Source of the DNA: Nocardia arthritidis
GTDB taxonomy: Bacteria > Actinomycetota > Actinomycetes > Mycobacteriales > Mycobacteriaceae
Length of the DNA stretch: 64,000 bases
NCBI RefSeq assembly: GCF_011801145.1
Contig: NZ_CP046172.1
Span: 8,122,001-8,186,000 of the forward strand
Reading direction: 5' to 3'
In this document: positions 27,586 to 34,731 of the stretch, piece by piece
Numbering within the stretch: position 1 is the stretch's first letter
How the letters are laid out: each line of letters starts with the position of its first letter
Made by a program: the position numbers and the translations under genes
The notes under the pieces: model-generated
What the model was told of the DNA's origin: nothing
What the model saw: the letters and a program-made list of their open reading frames with translations, nothing else
Database searches by the model: none

Positions 27586-28542
27586 GTGGACCCCTTGCGC
27601 AAGCTGCGGTACTTCCTCGCCGTCGCCGAAGAATTACATTTCGGGCGGGCCGCCGAACGCCTCGGCATGGCGCAGCCGCCGCTGAGCCAGCGCATCCGCG
27701 AACTCGAAAAGGAGCTCGGCGCACGGCTGTTCGACCGCGGCAGCCGCCACGTCGAACTCACCGACGCGGGGCGGGTGCTGCTCACCGAATCCCGGGAGCT
27801 GCTCGCGCGCTGGGACCGCACCCGCACCCTGGTCGGCAAGGCGCATCGCGGCGAAATGGACGCGCTGCGGGTGGGAGTGCCGCCCGAACTGGCCGGCCGG
27901 GTGCTCGCGGCCATCGTCACCGCCTTCACGGGGCGGCATCCGGAGATCCGGTTGGATCTGCAGGAGCTCAGCACCGCCGAACAGGTCCGGCTGCTCGCCG
28001 ACCGTCAGCTCGACGCCGGGCTGCTGCAACATCCGGCCGACGTCACCGGCCTGGAGTTGGGACCGGCCATCGATACGCCGTTGGGCGTTGTGCTGCCGCG
28101 GGATTCGGCGCTGGCCGCCCGCGCCGAGCTGACCGTGGCCGACCTGGCGGGGCAGGGATTGGTGATCTTCCCGCGCGCCGCCGCGCCGGGACTCTACGAC
28201 CAAACCCTGCACACCTGCCGCGAGCGCGGCTTCCGGCCGACCGCGATCGTGCACGCGCGTAACCCGGAATTCGTACTGGGACTTGTGCTTTCGGGGCAGG
28301 GCGTGGCTTTCGATCAGGGCGCCGTCGCACAGAAGGAGCCGAGGGTGGTGTGGCGGCGGCTGCGCGACAACCCGCTCAATCGGCGGATGTCGCTGGCGTG
28401 GCCGTCTTCGGCCGCGCATCCGGTGGCGCGGGAATTGGCCGAGCTGATCGGGAAAGTGCTTCGGGACGACGGGGTTTCGACGCTGGTGCCCGCCGAGGAC
28501 GAGGTGCGGCCGTGGCATGTCGTCCAGCTGCGGCGGCCGTAA
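27586..28542 (+). CDS. LysR-family transcriptional regulator
   Basis: Regulator of 318 residues. The N-terminal winged helix-turn-helix reads LRYFLAVAEELHFGRAAERL, then GMAQPPLSQRIRELEKELG and RLFDRGSRHVELTDAG, followed by a linker helix and a LysR substrate-binding domain. GTG at 27586 is chosen because the family motif begins at residue 5. It faces the MBL lipoprotein gene across a short spacer, the usual LysR arrangement. Confidence 0.9.
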   Translation: MDPLRKLRYFLAVAEELHFGRAAERLGMAQPPLSQRIRELEKELGARLFDRGSRHVELTDAGRVLLTESRELLARWDRTRTLVGKAHRGEMDALRVGVPPELAGRVLAAIVTAFTGRHPEIRLDLQELSTAEQVRLLADRQLDAGLLQHPADVTGLELGPAIDTPLGVVLPRDSALAARAELTVADLAGQGLVIFPRAAAPGLYDQTLHTCRERGFRPTAIVHARNPEFVLGLVLSGQGVAFDQGAVAQKEPRVVWRRLRDNPLNRRMSLAWPSSAAHPVARELAELIGKVLRDDGVSTLVPAEDEVRPWHVVQLRRP

Positions 28543-28590
28543 TAGCTTGGCGCAGAAGGTGTTTATTACCGATGCCGCCAGCGGTCGTCG

Positions 28591-29493
28591 CTATCGGATA
28601 CCGCATTGGTCCGTGTGCCGTATCTCGGCGATCGCGGCCGCGGCGGCGGAGCCGATCACCCGGTCCACATCGGGCCTGCGCAGGTCCAGCGTCTGCGCGC
28701 GGGTGAAAACCGCTACCGCATAACGTGTTTCGTCGGGGAACTCGACTACGCCGATCTCGTTGCGCACACCGGGCAGCGTTCCGGTCTTGCTCCACACCGC
28801 CACGTCGGCGGGGAATGCGGCGGGCAAGCGCTGCTGGTTCACCTGATGTCCCATCAGCTCGCGCACCATCCGGCAGGCCTGCGGCGGGCCCGCCTCGTCG
28901 CGCGCGATGAGTTCCAACAGGCGGGTCATCTCACGCGGGGTGCTCGCGGTCGTGCGTGCGGGGTCGTATACCCGCATCGCGAATATCTCCGCCGCGGGCG
29001 ATTCCCGGTAGCGGCGCGCGAATTCCGCCGCATCGCCCGCGCCGAGATCCTGCACCATCGTCAGCACCAGATCGCGCAGTGCGCCGACGATTCGGGTACG
29101 CACCAACCCGAGTTCGCGCATCAGCGACCGAACATTGTCCAACCCGACCCGGTCGAACAGCAGATCCGCCGCCGTACTGTCGCTCACCGACAGCGCGAAC
29201 AGCGCCGCATCCCGCAAACTCAACTCCACATCGTCGGCGCATCCCGAAGTCCCGGCCCCACCCAACCGATCCGCCGCCTCTGCCCGCACCCGATCCCGCG
29301 GATCCACCTGCCCCGCCGCCACCTGCCGCGCGAACTCCACCACCAACGGCAATTTCACCACCGAAGACAGCACCACCAACTCATCCGCCCCCACCCCCAC
29401 CTCGCCCCCACACCCCAAACACCGAGCATGCACCCACCCCCGCACCCCAACCCCCGCAAACATCTCCTGCACCCGCCCAGCATGCCCGAACAT
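28591..29493 (-). CDS. Class A beta-lactamase-like serine hydrolase without a signal peptide
   Basis: Protein of 300 residues in the penicillin-binding/beta-lactamase-2 fold. SxxK is visible as SVVK (Ser about 44, Lys about 47), SDN appears as SDS (about 104-106), and KTG is in WSKTGTLPG (about 236). The omega-loop Glu of true class A enzymes is not evident. There is no signal peptide, so it would be cytosolic and is unlikely to defend against beta-lactams in the usual way. Codon and base usage are like the neighbours. A DD-peptidase or esterase role is equally possible. Confidence 0.78.
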   Translation of the reverse strand: MFGHAGRVQEMFAGVGVRGWVHARCLGCGGEVGVGADELVVLSSVVKLPLVVEFARQVAAGQVDPRDRVRAEAADRLGGAGTSGCADDVELSLRDAALFALSVSDSTAADLLFDRVGLDNVRSLMRELGLVRTRIVGALRDLVLTMVQDLGAGDAAEFARRYRESPAAEIFAMRVYDPARTTASTPREMTRLLELIARDEAGPPQACRMVRELMGHQVNQQRLPAAFPADVAVWSKTGTLPGVRNEIGVVEFPDETRYAVAVFTRAQTLDLRRPDVDRVIGSAAAAAIAEIRHTDQCGIR

Positions 29494-29538
29494 CGGACCC
29501 TGATCACCAGGGCCTGGGCGGCAACAGGTTTCCGCGCC

Positions 29539-29952
29539 TTATTCGGAGTCGGGCAGCAGGGCGAAGGCCTCGATTTCCATCAGTAGGTCGGGGTGGACGA
29601 GGGCGGCCACTTGGACGGCGGTGCTGGCGGGTAGGTGGGAGGGGGCGATGTGGGCGTCGCGGGCGGTGCGGATCGCGGGGAGGTGGGCGATGTCGGTGAC
29701 GTAGTAGGTCAGCTTGATGACGTTGTCGAAGGTTGCGCCCGCGGCGGCGAGGCAACGGCGCAGGTTCTCGAATACCTGGCGGGCCTGGGCGGCCGGGTCG
29801 CCGGGGCCGACGACATTGCCGTCGGCGTCGAAGGCTATCTGTCCGGACAGCGCGACCATCCGGCCCGTTCCGATGACGACGTGGGTGTAGCCCTTGCCGG
29901 GAGCGACACCGTCCGGCTCGGCGATATAGGTGAGTTTCGTATCCTCCACCAC
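29539..29952 (-). CDS. RidA (YjgF/YER057c/UK114) family protein
   Basis: Small cytosolic protein of 137 residues, RidA-like: YTHVVIGTGRMVALSGQIA, AAQARQVFENLRRCLAAAGA, NVIKLTYYVTDIAH and HPDLLMEIEAFA. In canonical RidA the substrate Arg lies in a segment RxAxxAxxLP; here RTARDAHIAPSHLPAST is close. These enzymes hydrolyse reactive imines/enamines. It is the last gene of an operon with a cupin, an NCS2 permease and an ASST-like protein. Start GTG at 29952, or GTG at 29949. Confidence 0.87.
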   Translation of the reverse strand: MVEDTKLTYIAEPDGVAPGKGYTHVVIGTGRMVALSGQIAFDADGNVVGPGDPAAQARQVFENLRRCLAAAGATFDNVIKLTYYVTDIAHLPAIRTARDAHIAPSHLPASTAVQVAALVHPDLLMEIEAFALLPDSE

Positions 29953-29990
29953 CGCATCCTCGCATCCGAGGCGTGCACGGCCCCAACCGT

Positions 29991-30371
29991 TCACGGCACC
30001 GGTATGTACAGCGCCTCGAACGGTCCTTCGCCGATCGCCGCGGTGCGATGGCCCCGCCCGGTGGTGTCGGTGACCAGCAGCAGGTCGCCGGGACCGAACC
30101 GGCGGCGAGTTCCGTCGGTCACCTCCACCTCGATGACACCGCGCACCATCACCACCCATTGTTTGCGCGGCGCCGGATGCCAGGTGCCGCCGATCGTCTC
30201 GCTGCGCACGAATGCCACACCCGCCGCCGAAGGCAGCGCACCGAGGAACATCGGCGGAACGCCCGCGACAATGTGCTGCTCGGCCAGCGTGATTTCGGAA
30301 TCCTCGAAGTCCGTGCCGCCGTCGACGGTCACGATGGTGCTGTAGCGCAGGCTGTCTCGCTTCGCGTTCAT
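29991..30371 (-). CDS. Cupin domain protein
   Basis: Single-domain cupin of 126 residues. Strands include GTWHPAPRKQWVVMVRGVIEVEV, where the His and Gln/Arg replace the usual metal set of cupin motif 1, and RRFGPGDLLLVTDTTGRGHRT, cupin motif 2 with a His. No secretion signal. It lies between the permease and RidA genes in one operon and could bind a small metabolite or act as an isomerase or dioxygenase-like enzyme. ATG at 30371 chosen. Confidence 0.78.
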   Translation of the reverse strand: MNAKRDSLRYSTIVTVDGGTDFEDSEITLAEQHIVAGVPPMFLGALPSAAGVAFVRSETIGGTWHPAPRKQWVVMVRGVIEVEVTDGTRRRFGPGDLLLVTDTTGRGHRTAAIGEGPFEALYIPVP

Positions 30372-30437
30372 GAACGCAAGCATTGCCCGATATCGAGGCG
30401 CGCACGATTCCCTCCCGGGAATCCTGTTTCCGCACAA

Positions 30438-31721
30438 TCACACTCGCGGTATCCGCACCGTATACAGCAGGTGCACAAGACAACCGACGACGGCGGCCAT
30501 CGTGACGCCGCTGCCGAGGAGCAACCGCAGGTCGGTGGGGAAGGCGCGGTAGAGGTTCGGGGTCAGGATGGGCAGCAGACCCGCGGTGAGGGCGGCCGTC
30601 GCGGTGACGAGCGTTCCGTCGGCGGTCAGATCGATGCGCTCGAACATGCCGATGCCCGCCGCGACGATCATGGCGAAGGCGATGGCCGCGGTACCGCCGA
30701 TGACCGGTCCCGGTAGCGAATTCACCAGTCGCCCAACAGGTGCGAGGAATGCAGTGAGGACAAGCAGCACACCGGTGCCCGCGGTGACGTAGCGGCTGCG
30801 GACACCGGTGAGCCGGAGCAGGCCGATGTTCTCGCCGCTGGTGACCATGGTCGGTCCGCCGAAGAGTCCGGACAGCAGCGAGGTCACCGCGTCACCGCGG
30901 ATGGTGCGGCCCACCGTATGCGGCGTATCCAGTTCCCGGCCCACGATTTTCGCGTTGAGCACGGTCTGCCCGGCCGCCTCGGCCATGGATCCGATGCCGA
31001 ACACCAGCAGTGGCACGCTGGCCAGTAGATCGAAATGCGGTGTGCCGAACGGGAACAGCCGCGGCAGCTGCACGACGCCCGATCCGGGTTGCCAGTGGAA
31101 TCGGCCGAGCGCGGCCGCCGCCAGACATCCGGCCACCATGCCGAGCAGCACCGAGAGCCTGCGCCAGCCCGCCGGGAGGATTCGGTGCGCGAGCACCGTG
31201 GCGAGCACGGTCGCCGCGGCGAGTGCGGCGGCCGAGGCGGGCGGCTGATCGTCCGGCGCGGTGATCAGTGCGCCCGCGACCTTCACCAGGTTGACCCCGA
31301 TGACGACGATCATGCTGGCGATCACCACCGCGGGCAGCCGGGTGACCAGCCGTCGCGCCACCGGCACCAGCACGAATCCCGCCGCCGCGGTGAGTATTAC
31401 GGCACCGGAGGCGGTGGCCGGGCCGGACTCCTGCGCGATCTGGATGAACAGCACCACCGCCGCCCCGCCGGGCAGCATCACGAATGGCAGACCGGCGCCG
31501 ATCCCGAAACGGCCGCCGGATTGCAGTATCGTCCCGACACCGCTGAAAAGCAGTGCGGCGCAAAGCAACGCGCGGATCTGCCCGTCGTCGAGGTGCAGGC
31601 CCCGGCCGATCAGCAGCACCGAGGTGATCGGCGTAGCGACCATCACCGCCATGTGTTGCAGCGAGGCGGCGAATGCCTTTGCTGGAGACGGTATTTCGTC
31701 GACAGGATGCGCCGACGTCAC
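30438..31721 (-). CDS. NCS2-type nucleobase/xanthine permease
   Basis: Membrane transporter of 427 residues with about 12-14 helices, of the nucleobase:cation symporter-2 (UraA/xanthine permease) family. The N-terminus carries LQHMAVMVATPITSVLLIGRG, as in this family. The signature region reads VTSLLSGLFGGPTMVTSGENIGLLRLTGVRSRYV, close to the NCS2 consensus with an acidic residue and NxGxxxxT. It would import a purine, uracil or a ring compound with protons. Its GTG overlaps the stop of the ASST-like gene (GTGA). The substrate may be shared with the rest of the operon. Confidence 0.88.
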   Translation of the reverse strand: MTSAHPVDEIPSPAKAFAASLQHMAVMVATPITSVLLIGRGLHLDDGQIRALLCAALLFSGVGTILQSGGRFGIGAGLPFVMLPGGAAVVLFIQIAQESGPATASGAVILTAAAGFVLVPVARRLVTRLPAVVIASMIVVIGVNLVKVAGALITAPDDQPPASAAALAAATVLATVLAHRILPAGWRRLSVLLGMVAGCLAAAALGRFHWQPGSGVVQLPRLFPFGTPHFDLLASVPLLVFGIGSMAEAAGQTVLNAKIVGRELDTPHTVGRTIRGDAVTSLLSGLFGGPTMVTSGENIGLLRLTGVRSRYVTAGTGVLLVLTAFLAPVGRLVNSLPGPVIGGTAAIAFAMIVAAGIGMFERIDLTADGTLVTATAALTAGLLPILTPNLYRAFPTDLRLLLGSGVTMAAVVGCLVHLLYTVRIPRV

Positions 31722-32821
31722 ACGGCCAACCACGGAATATCCTCTGCCCGATACCGATACGCGCGGAAGATCGCGTTCGAGATCCCCGGGAATACCTCGG
31801 CGGTGCCGGGGTCCGGATACGCGGTGAACGATGGCACCACATACTCCCAGCAGATCCGTTGCGCCGCGGTGACTTCGAAGATCCGCCCGAACGCCGCCTC
31901 GGTGATCAGGGTGTTCCCGTTGGGCAGCCGCTGCGCGCCGCCCATGAACGGGGTGAAGAACGCCTCGCGCGGGGAGTCCTGATATCGCCACCCGATTTCC
32001 CCGGTGGCCGTGTCGATTTCGATGACCCGGCTGTAGGTGACCGATTCGCCGGTGCGGAAGGTGCCGTTGTCGAACACCAGGATTCGGCCGTCGCCGACGG
32101 GGGTCGCGTGATGCTGCTGCGCCACGGTGGTCCGGTCGGCCACGGATGTCACCTTGCCGGTATGCCGGTCGATCAGGATGACGGCGGAAACGCTGCGCAG
32201 GCTGGCGACGACGGTGTCGGCGTCGAGCGGGTACACACTGTTGATCAACGGCCAGTGCTCGCGCCAGTAGTGCGGTTGCAGCGGGAACTCGGCCGGGTCC
32301 AGCTGGTCGGCCGCCTTCCACTCCCACAACGAACTTCCGTCCGGCGCAACCTCTTTGATCACATCCGCCCAGACGACCCCGTCGGCTTCGGTATCGGCGA
32401 CGCCGCCCCGGATTCGCCCGGCCGCCGCGCCGGTCAGCGGTTCTACGGCGGTGTACAGGATGCGGCCGTCGTCGTAGTGGTGCGCGTCGTGGTGCTGCAG
32501 CGGATCCCGGATTTCGTTGAGCAGCAGCCCATTCCGGTCATAGCGGCCCATCGAGCCGCCGCTGTATTTGCGCCACATGGCGAACGGCGCGAGTTCGAGC
32601 GTCGCACCGTTGTATGCCAGCGATCCGTCGGCGAGCAGACGCGCGTGCCGCCCGGGCCGATACGGCAGTTGCCAGCGGTGCACGACCGCCCCGGCGAGGT
32701 CGACGAGTTCGACGAGTCCGTTGGCGGCCAACGGCGCGTACAGCGTGTATCCGGGGGACGCCAGTTCGGGATCGCTGCCGATCAGCCCGGTACCGCGCCG
32801 CTTGAGCGTGTTCTGCTCCAC
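31718..32821 (-). CDS. ASST-like (aryl-sulfate sulfotransferase family) beta-propeller protein
   Basis: Protein of 367 residues resembling arylsulfotransferases. Propeller repeats include YTLYAPLAANGLVELVDLAG, GRHARLLADGSLAYNG, QHHDAHHYDDGRILYTAV, QHHATPVGDGRILVFDNG and GAQRLPNGNTLITEA. The His-rich HHDAHH and QQHHATP correspond to the active-site region of the family. No signal peptide is visible, unlike classical periplasmic ASST. GTG at 32821 lies 4 nt after AGGAGG; a TTG at 32824 is the alternative. First gene of a four-gene operon under a palindromic operator. Confidence 0.75.
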   Translation of the reverse strand: MEQNTLKRRGTGLIGSDPELASPGYTLYAPLAANGLVELVDLAGAVVHRWQLPYRPGRHARLLADGSLAYNGATLELAPFAMWRKYSGGSMGRYDRNGLLLNEIRDPLQHHDAHHYDDGRILYTAVEPLTGAAAGRIRGGVADTEADGVVWADVIKEVAPDGSSLWEWKAADQLDPAEFPLQPHYWREHWPLINSVYPLDADTVVASLRSVSAVILIDRHTGKVTSVADRTTVAQQHHATPVGDGRILVFDNGTFRTGESVTYSRVIEIDTATGEIGWRYQDSPREAFFTPFMGGAQRLPNGNTLITEAAFGRIFEVTAAQRICWEYVVPSFTAYPDPGTAEVFPGISNAIFRAYRYRAEDIPWLAV

Positions 32822-32830
32822 CAAACCTCC

Positions 32831-32857
32831 TGAATATTCAGTGGCACTAAATATTCA
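32831..32857. promoter_or_regulatory. 27-bp palindromic operator between the ASST-like gene and the XRE-cupin regulator
   Basis: Arms TGAATATTCAGTG (32831-32843) and CACTAAATATTCA (32845-32857) match at 12 of 13 positions around one G. It is AT-rich in a GC-rich context and directly precedes the Shine-Dalgarno of the minus-strand operon, so binding there would block it. The divergent regulator is the likely binder. Confidence 0.7.
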
Positions 32858-32959
32858 GTACGCTAATCCGGTAACGAACACTTCCAATCACGCTGATGTA
32901 AAAGCTGTGCTACTCAATAGCCGGATCCACAATGAGCGGAGGAGAGAGGTTGGTGCAGA

Positions 32960-33601
32960 GTGAGTGAGTCCCCGGAGCGCGGCGCGCCCCCCGCTCCGCA
33001 CGCCGATCGCGAACCGCCGTCCGATCCCGCCCGCTGGCAGGGGCTGGGCGATGTCATCCATCACCGCAGGCTCGCGGCCGGGCTCACGCTCGCCCAACTG
33101 TCGACCGGATCGGGACTGTCGGCATCGTTCCTCAGCCAATTGGAGAACGGCAGAACCAACGCGAGCCTGCGTTCCCTGCAACAGATTTCGGATGCGCTCG
33201 GCACCACCGCGACCGAACTGCTCGCGGCCGCCGACGCCGATCCGGGCGCGCTGCTGGTCCGCGCGGGCGACGGCCTCGCCCAGGAGCGCACCGGCTCCGA
33301 CGGCACGGTCCGCGCACTGGTGCACGGCGCGAGGGATCTGCGCGCCCTGGAATTCACCGGTGGAACCACCCGGGGCACCCGCGAATTCGCGCACGGCAAC
33401 GACGAATTGATCTATGTGGTGCACGGCAGCATCACCGTCGTCGTCGACGGTGTCGAATCGACGCTGTCCACCGGCGATGCCTACTACTGCGCGGGCGGCA
33501 GTAAACACCGCTGGTGGGCGCACACCCCGGAGACGAAAACGCTACTGTTCGCGGTCGCCGACGGTCTCGTGGTGCGCCGCGCCACCCATCGACCCCGCTG
33601 A
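32960..33601 (+). CDS. XRE-family regulator with C-terminal cupin
   Basis: Regulator of 213 residues. The helix-turn-helix is GDVIHHRRLAAGLTLAQLSTGSGLSASFLSQLENGRTNASL (about 30-75). The cupin sensor domain covers about 130-205, with HGNDELIYVVHGSITVVVDG and LSTGDAYYCAGGSKHRWW. This XRE-cupin layout is used by repressors that sense small molecules. It is divergent from the ASST/permease/cupin/RidA operon with a 27-bp palindrome between. A GTG start with a GGAGAGAGG run lying about 10-18 nt upstream. Confidence 0.87.
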   Translation: MSESPERGAPPAPHADREPPSDPARWQGLGDVIHHRRLAAGLTLAQLSTGSGLSASFLSQLENGRTNASLRSLQQISDALGTTATELLAAADADPGALLVRAGDGLAQERTGSDGTVRALVHGARDLRALEFTGGTTRGTREFAHGNDELIYVVHGSITVVVDGVESTLSTGDAYYCAGGSKHRWWAHTPETKTLLFAVADGLVVRRATHRPR

Positions 33602-33663
33602 CGGAGTCAACGCCGGACCGGGTCCGGCGCTCACCGCGTCAGCGGAAATCGTTGCGGGACAAC

Positions 33664-33708
33664 GCAGACGAGCCGCACACCCGATCTCGGGGTGAGCGGC
33701 GCGTCTGC
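33664..33708 (+). terminator. Terminator after the XRE-cupin gene
   Basis: Arms GCAGACG (33664-33670) and CGTCTGC (33702-33708) enclose a second GC stem, followed by TTTCTCG. An imperfect but long hairpin. Confidence 0.55.
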
Positions 33709-33788
33709 TTTCTCGTTCCTGGGCCCGGCTCGGGTCCGTATACACGGGTGGGGCCTCAGCGACCGGAGGGAGGGAAGTCCCGGTTAAC

Positions 33789-33814
33789 GGCATGAGCCCG
33801 AGGAGGCTCATGCC
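33789..33814 (-). terminator. Hairpin at the end of whiB7
   Basis: A perfect 10-bp stem (33789-33798 with 33805-33814, 6-nt loop) that starts within the last codons of whiB7. No long T-run follows on the minus strand. Confidence 0.5.
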
Positions 33815-34125
33815 GAGACCGCGATCTTGCGCGGACGACCACGCGGGCGCTTGCGGGCGATCACGACACCCTGGTCGAAGATCTCACCGCCCCAGACGCC
33901 CCACGGCTCGCGCCGATCAATGGCCGCGTTCAGGCAGCCCTTGCGGATCGGGCACGAAGCGCACAGGGCCTTCGCCTCCTCCAACTGGACCGGGCTCTCG
34001 GCGAACCACAGATCGGGGTCCCCCACTCGGCACGGCACGGTGACCTCCCGGGTACGGGTCGGCCTGGCCACGGTCCGGCATGTCACGTCAGTAGTGGCCG
34101 ACGGCCAGCTTTCTGCGGTGAACAC
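33808..34125 (-). CDS. whiB7: WhiB7 antibiotic-response transcriptional regulator
   Basis: Iron-sulfur regulator of 105 residues that with the primary sigma factor activates intrinsic antibiotic-resistance genes. WhiB cysteines: VPCRVGDP, then C-x2-C-x5-C in CASCPIRKGC. The turn EPWGVWGGE is intact, and the C-terminal AT-hook RKRPRGRPRK is the WhiB7 hallmark. It starts at GTG 34125 with AAGGAG upstream. Its neighbour uvrD2 is the same as in M. tuberculosis. A promoter with a WhiB7 box, a leader reading frame and an attenuator all lie upstream, implying autoregulation and translation-coupled control. Confidence 0.95.
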   Translation of the reverse strand: MFTAESWPSATTDVTCRTVARPTRTREVTVPCRVGDPDLWFAESPVQLEEAKALCASCPIRKGCLNAAIDRREPWGVWGGEIFDQGVVIARKRPRGRPRKIAVSA

Positions 34126-34207
34126 GTCGTTCTCCTTCAGCTTGTTGCAGCGGTTCGTTTCGTTCTTTCGGCGAAACCGGTGCCGGTGGCTGAGGAGCCG
34201 GAAAATA

Positions 34208-34243
34208 CTGGCCACGGTTTCGCTTTGAGCGATCCGTGGCCAG
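34208..34243 (-). terminator. Attenuator hairpin in the whiB7 leader
   Basis: A 10-bp perfect stem (34208-34217 with 34234-34243). The loop contains an inner 5-bp stem (TCGCT/AGCGA). A TATTTTC run follows on the minus strand. It lies between the leader ORF stop and the whiB7 start, fitting an intrinsic terminator that is overridden when the leader ORF is mistranslated. Confidence 0.75.
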
Positions 34244-34263
34244 GAGGTCTGGGAGGGGTCTCC

Positions 34264-34614
34264 CTACCTAGGTCGACATCTGTGTCGACCCCTGATCACG
34301 GACGCTGGGTGTGCGGTACGGCGGAGGCGGGCTGCCCGCATCGGCGCCGGCGCATAACCGGCCTCGATGACGAAGGCGCCGGAAACTGCTTTCGCGGTTA
34401 CCGGGTGCTGCCAGCCAGCGCTGGGCTTGTCCTGTTCGACGGTGCGAATCGGCGATTGCGTATCGATGACGTGCTTGTTCACCAGATGCAGCCGCTCGAC
34501 GAATGCGCCGTCGAAGGACAGTCCGATCCCCTGCAAGGCGAGGAACCCCCGGGAGGCGGACACAGACGTATCCACCGCAACGCAATTGGCGCTGAAGTTC
34601 GTAATGCCGTTCAT
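34264..34614 (-). CDS. Leader open reading frame (uORF) of whiB7
   Basis: A 116-codon frame in the whiB7 leader. Its ATG at 34614 is preceded by a strong GGAGGGAGG site, and its stop at 34264 lies 20 nt before the attenuator stem. The product has no recognised domain and is basic at the C-terminus (ending RGRHRCRPR). In mycobacteria and streptomycetes a uORF-attenuator pair couples ribosome stress to whiB7/wblC expression; here the position and ribosome-binding site fit that role. The peptide itself may not matter. Confidence 0.6.
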   Translation of the reverse strand: MNGITNFSANCVAVDTSVSASRGFLALQGIGLSFDGAFVERLHLVNKHVIDTQSPIRTVEQDKPSAGWQHPVTAKAVSGAFVIEAGYAPAPMRAARLRRTAHPASVIRGRHRCRPR

Positions 34615-34692
34615 TGGTCTGCCTCCCTCCTTCTTCTCGTAATCGGTCTGTTCGATGTGCGCGCCGGAATCCCCTCCCGGTGCGTGCTTCCC

Positions 34693-34731
34693 ACCATAGG
34701 CGACGGCCTATGAAGCCGACAACCTATTTTC
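34693..34731 (-). promoter_or_regulatory. whiB7 promoter with WhiB7 box
   Basis: On the minus strand: AT-rich AAAAT (34726-34730), a 3-nt gap, -35 TTGTCG (34717-34722), an 18-nt spacer, and -10 TATGGT (34693-34698). The AT-rich stretch just upstream of the -35 is the known WhiB7 AT-hook target, so the gene is probably autoregulated. It overlaps the 3' end of uvrD2. Confidence 0.75.
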
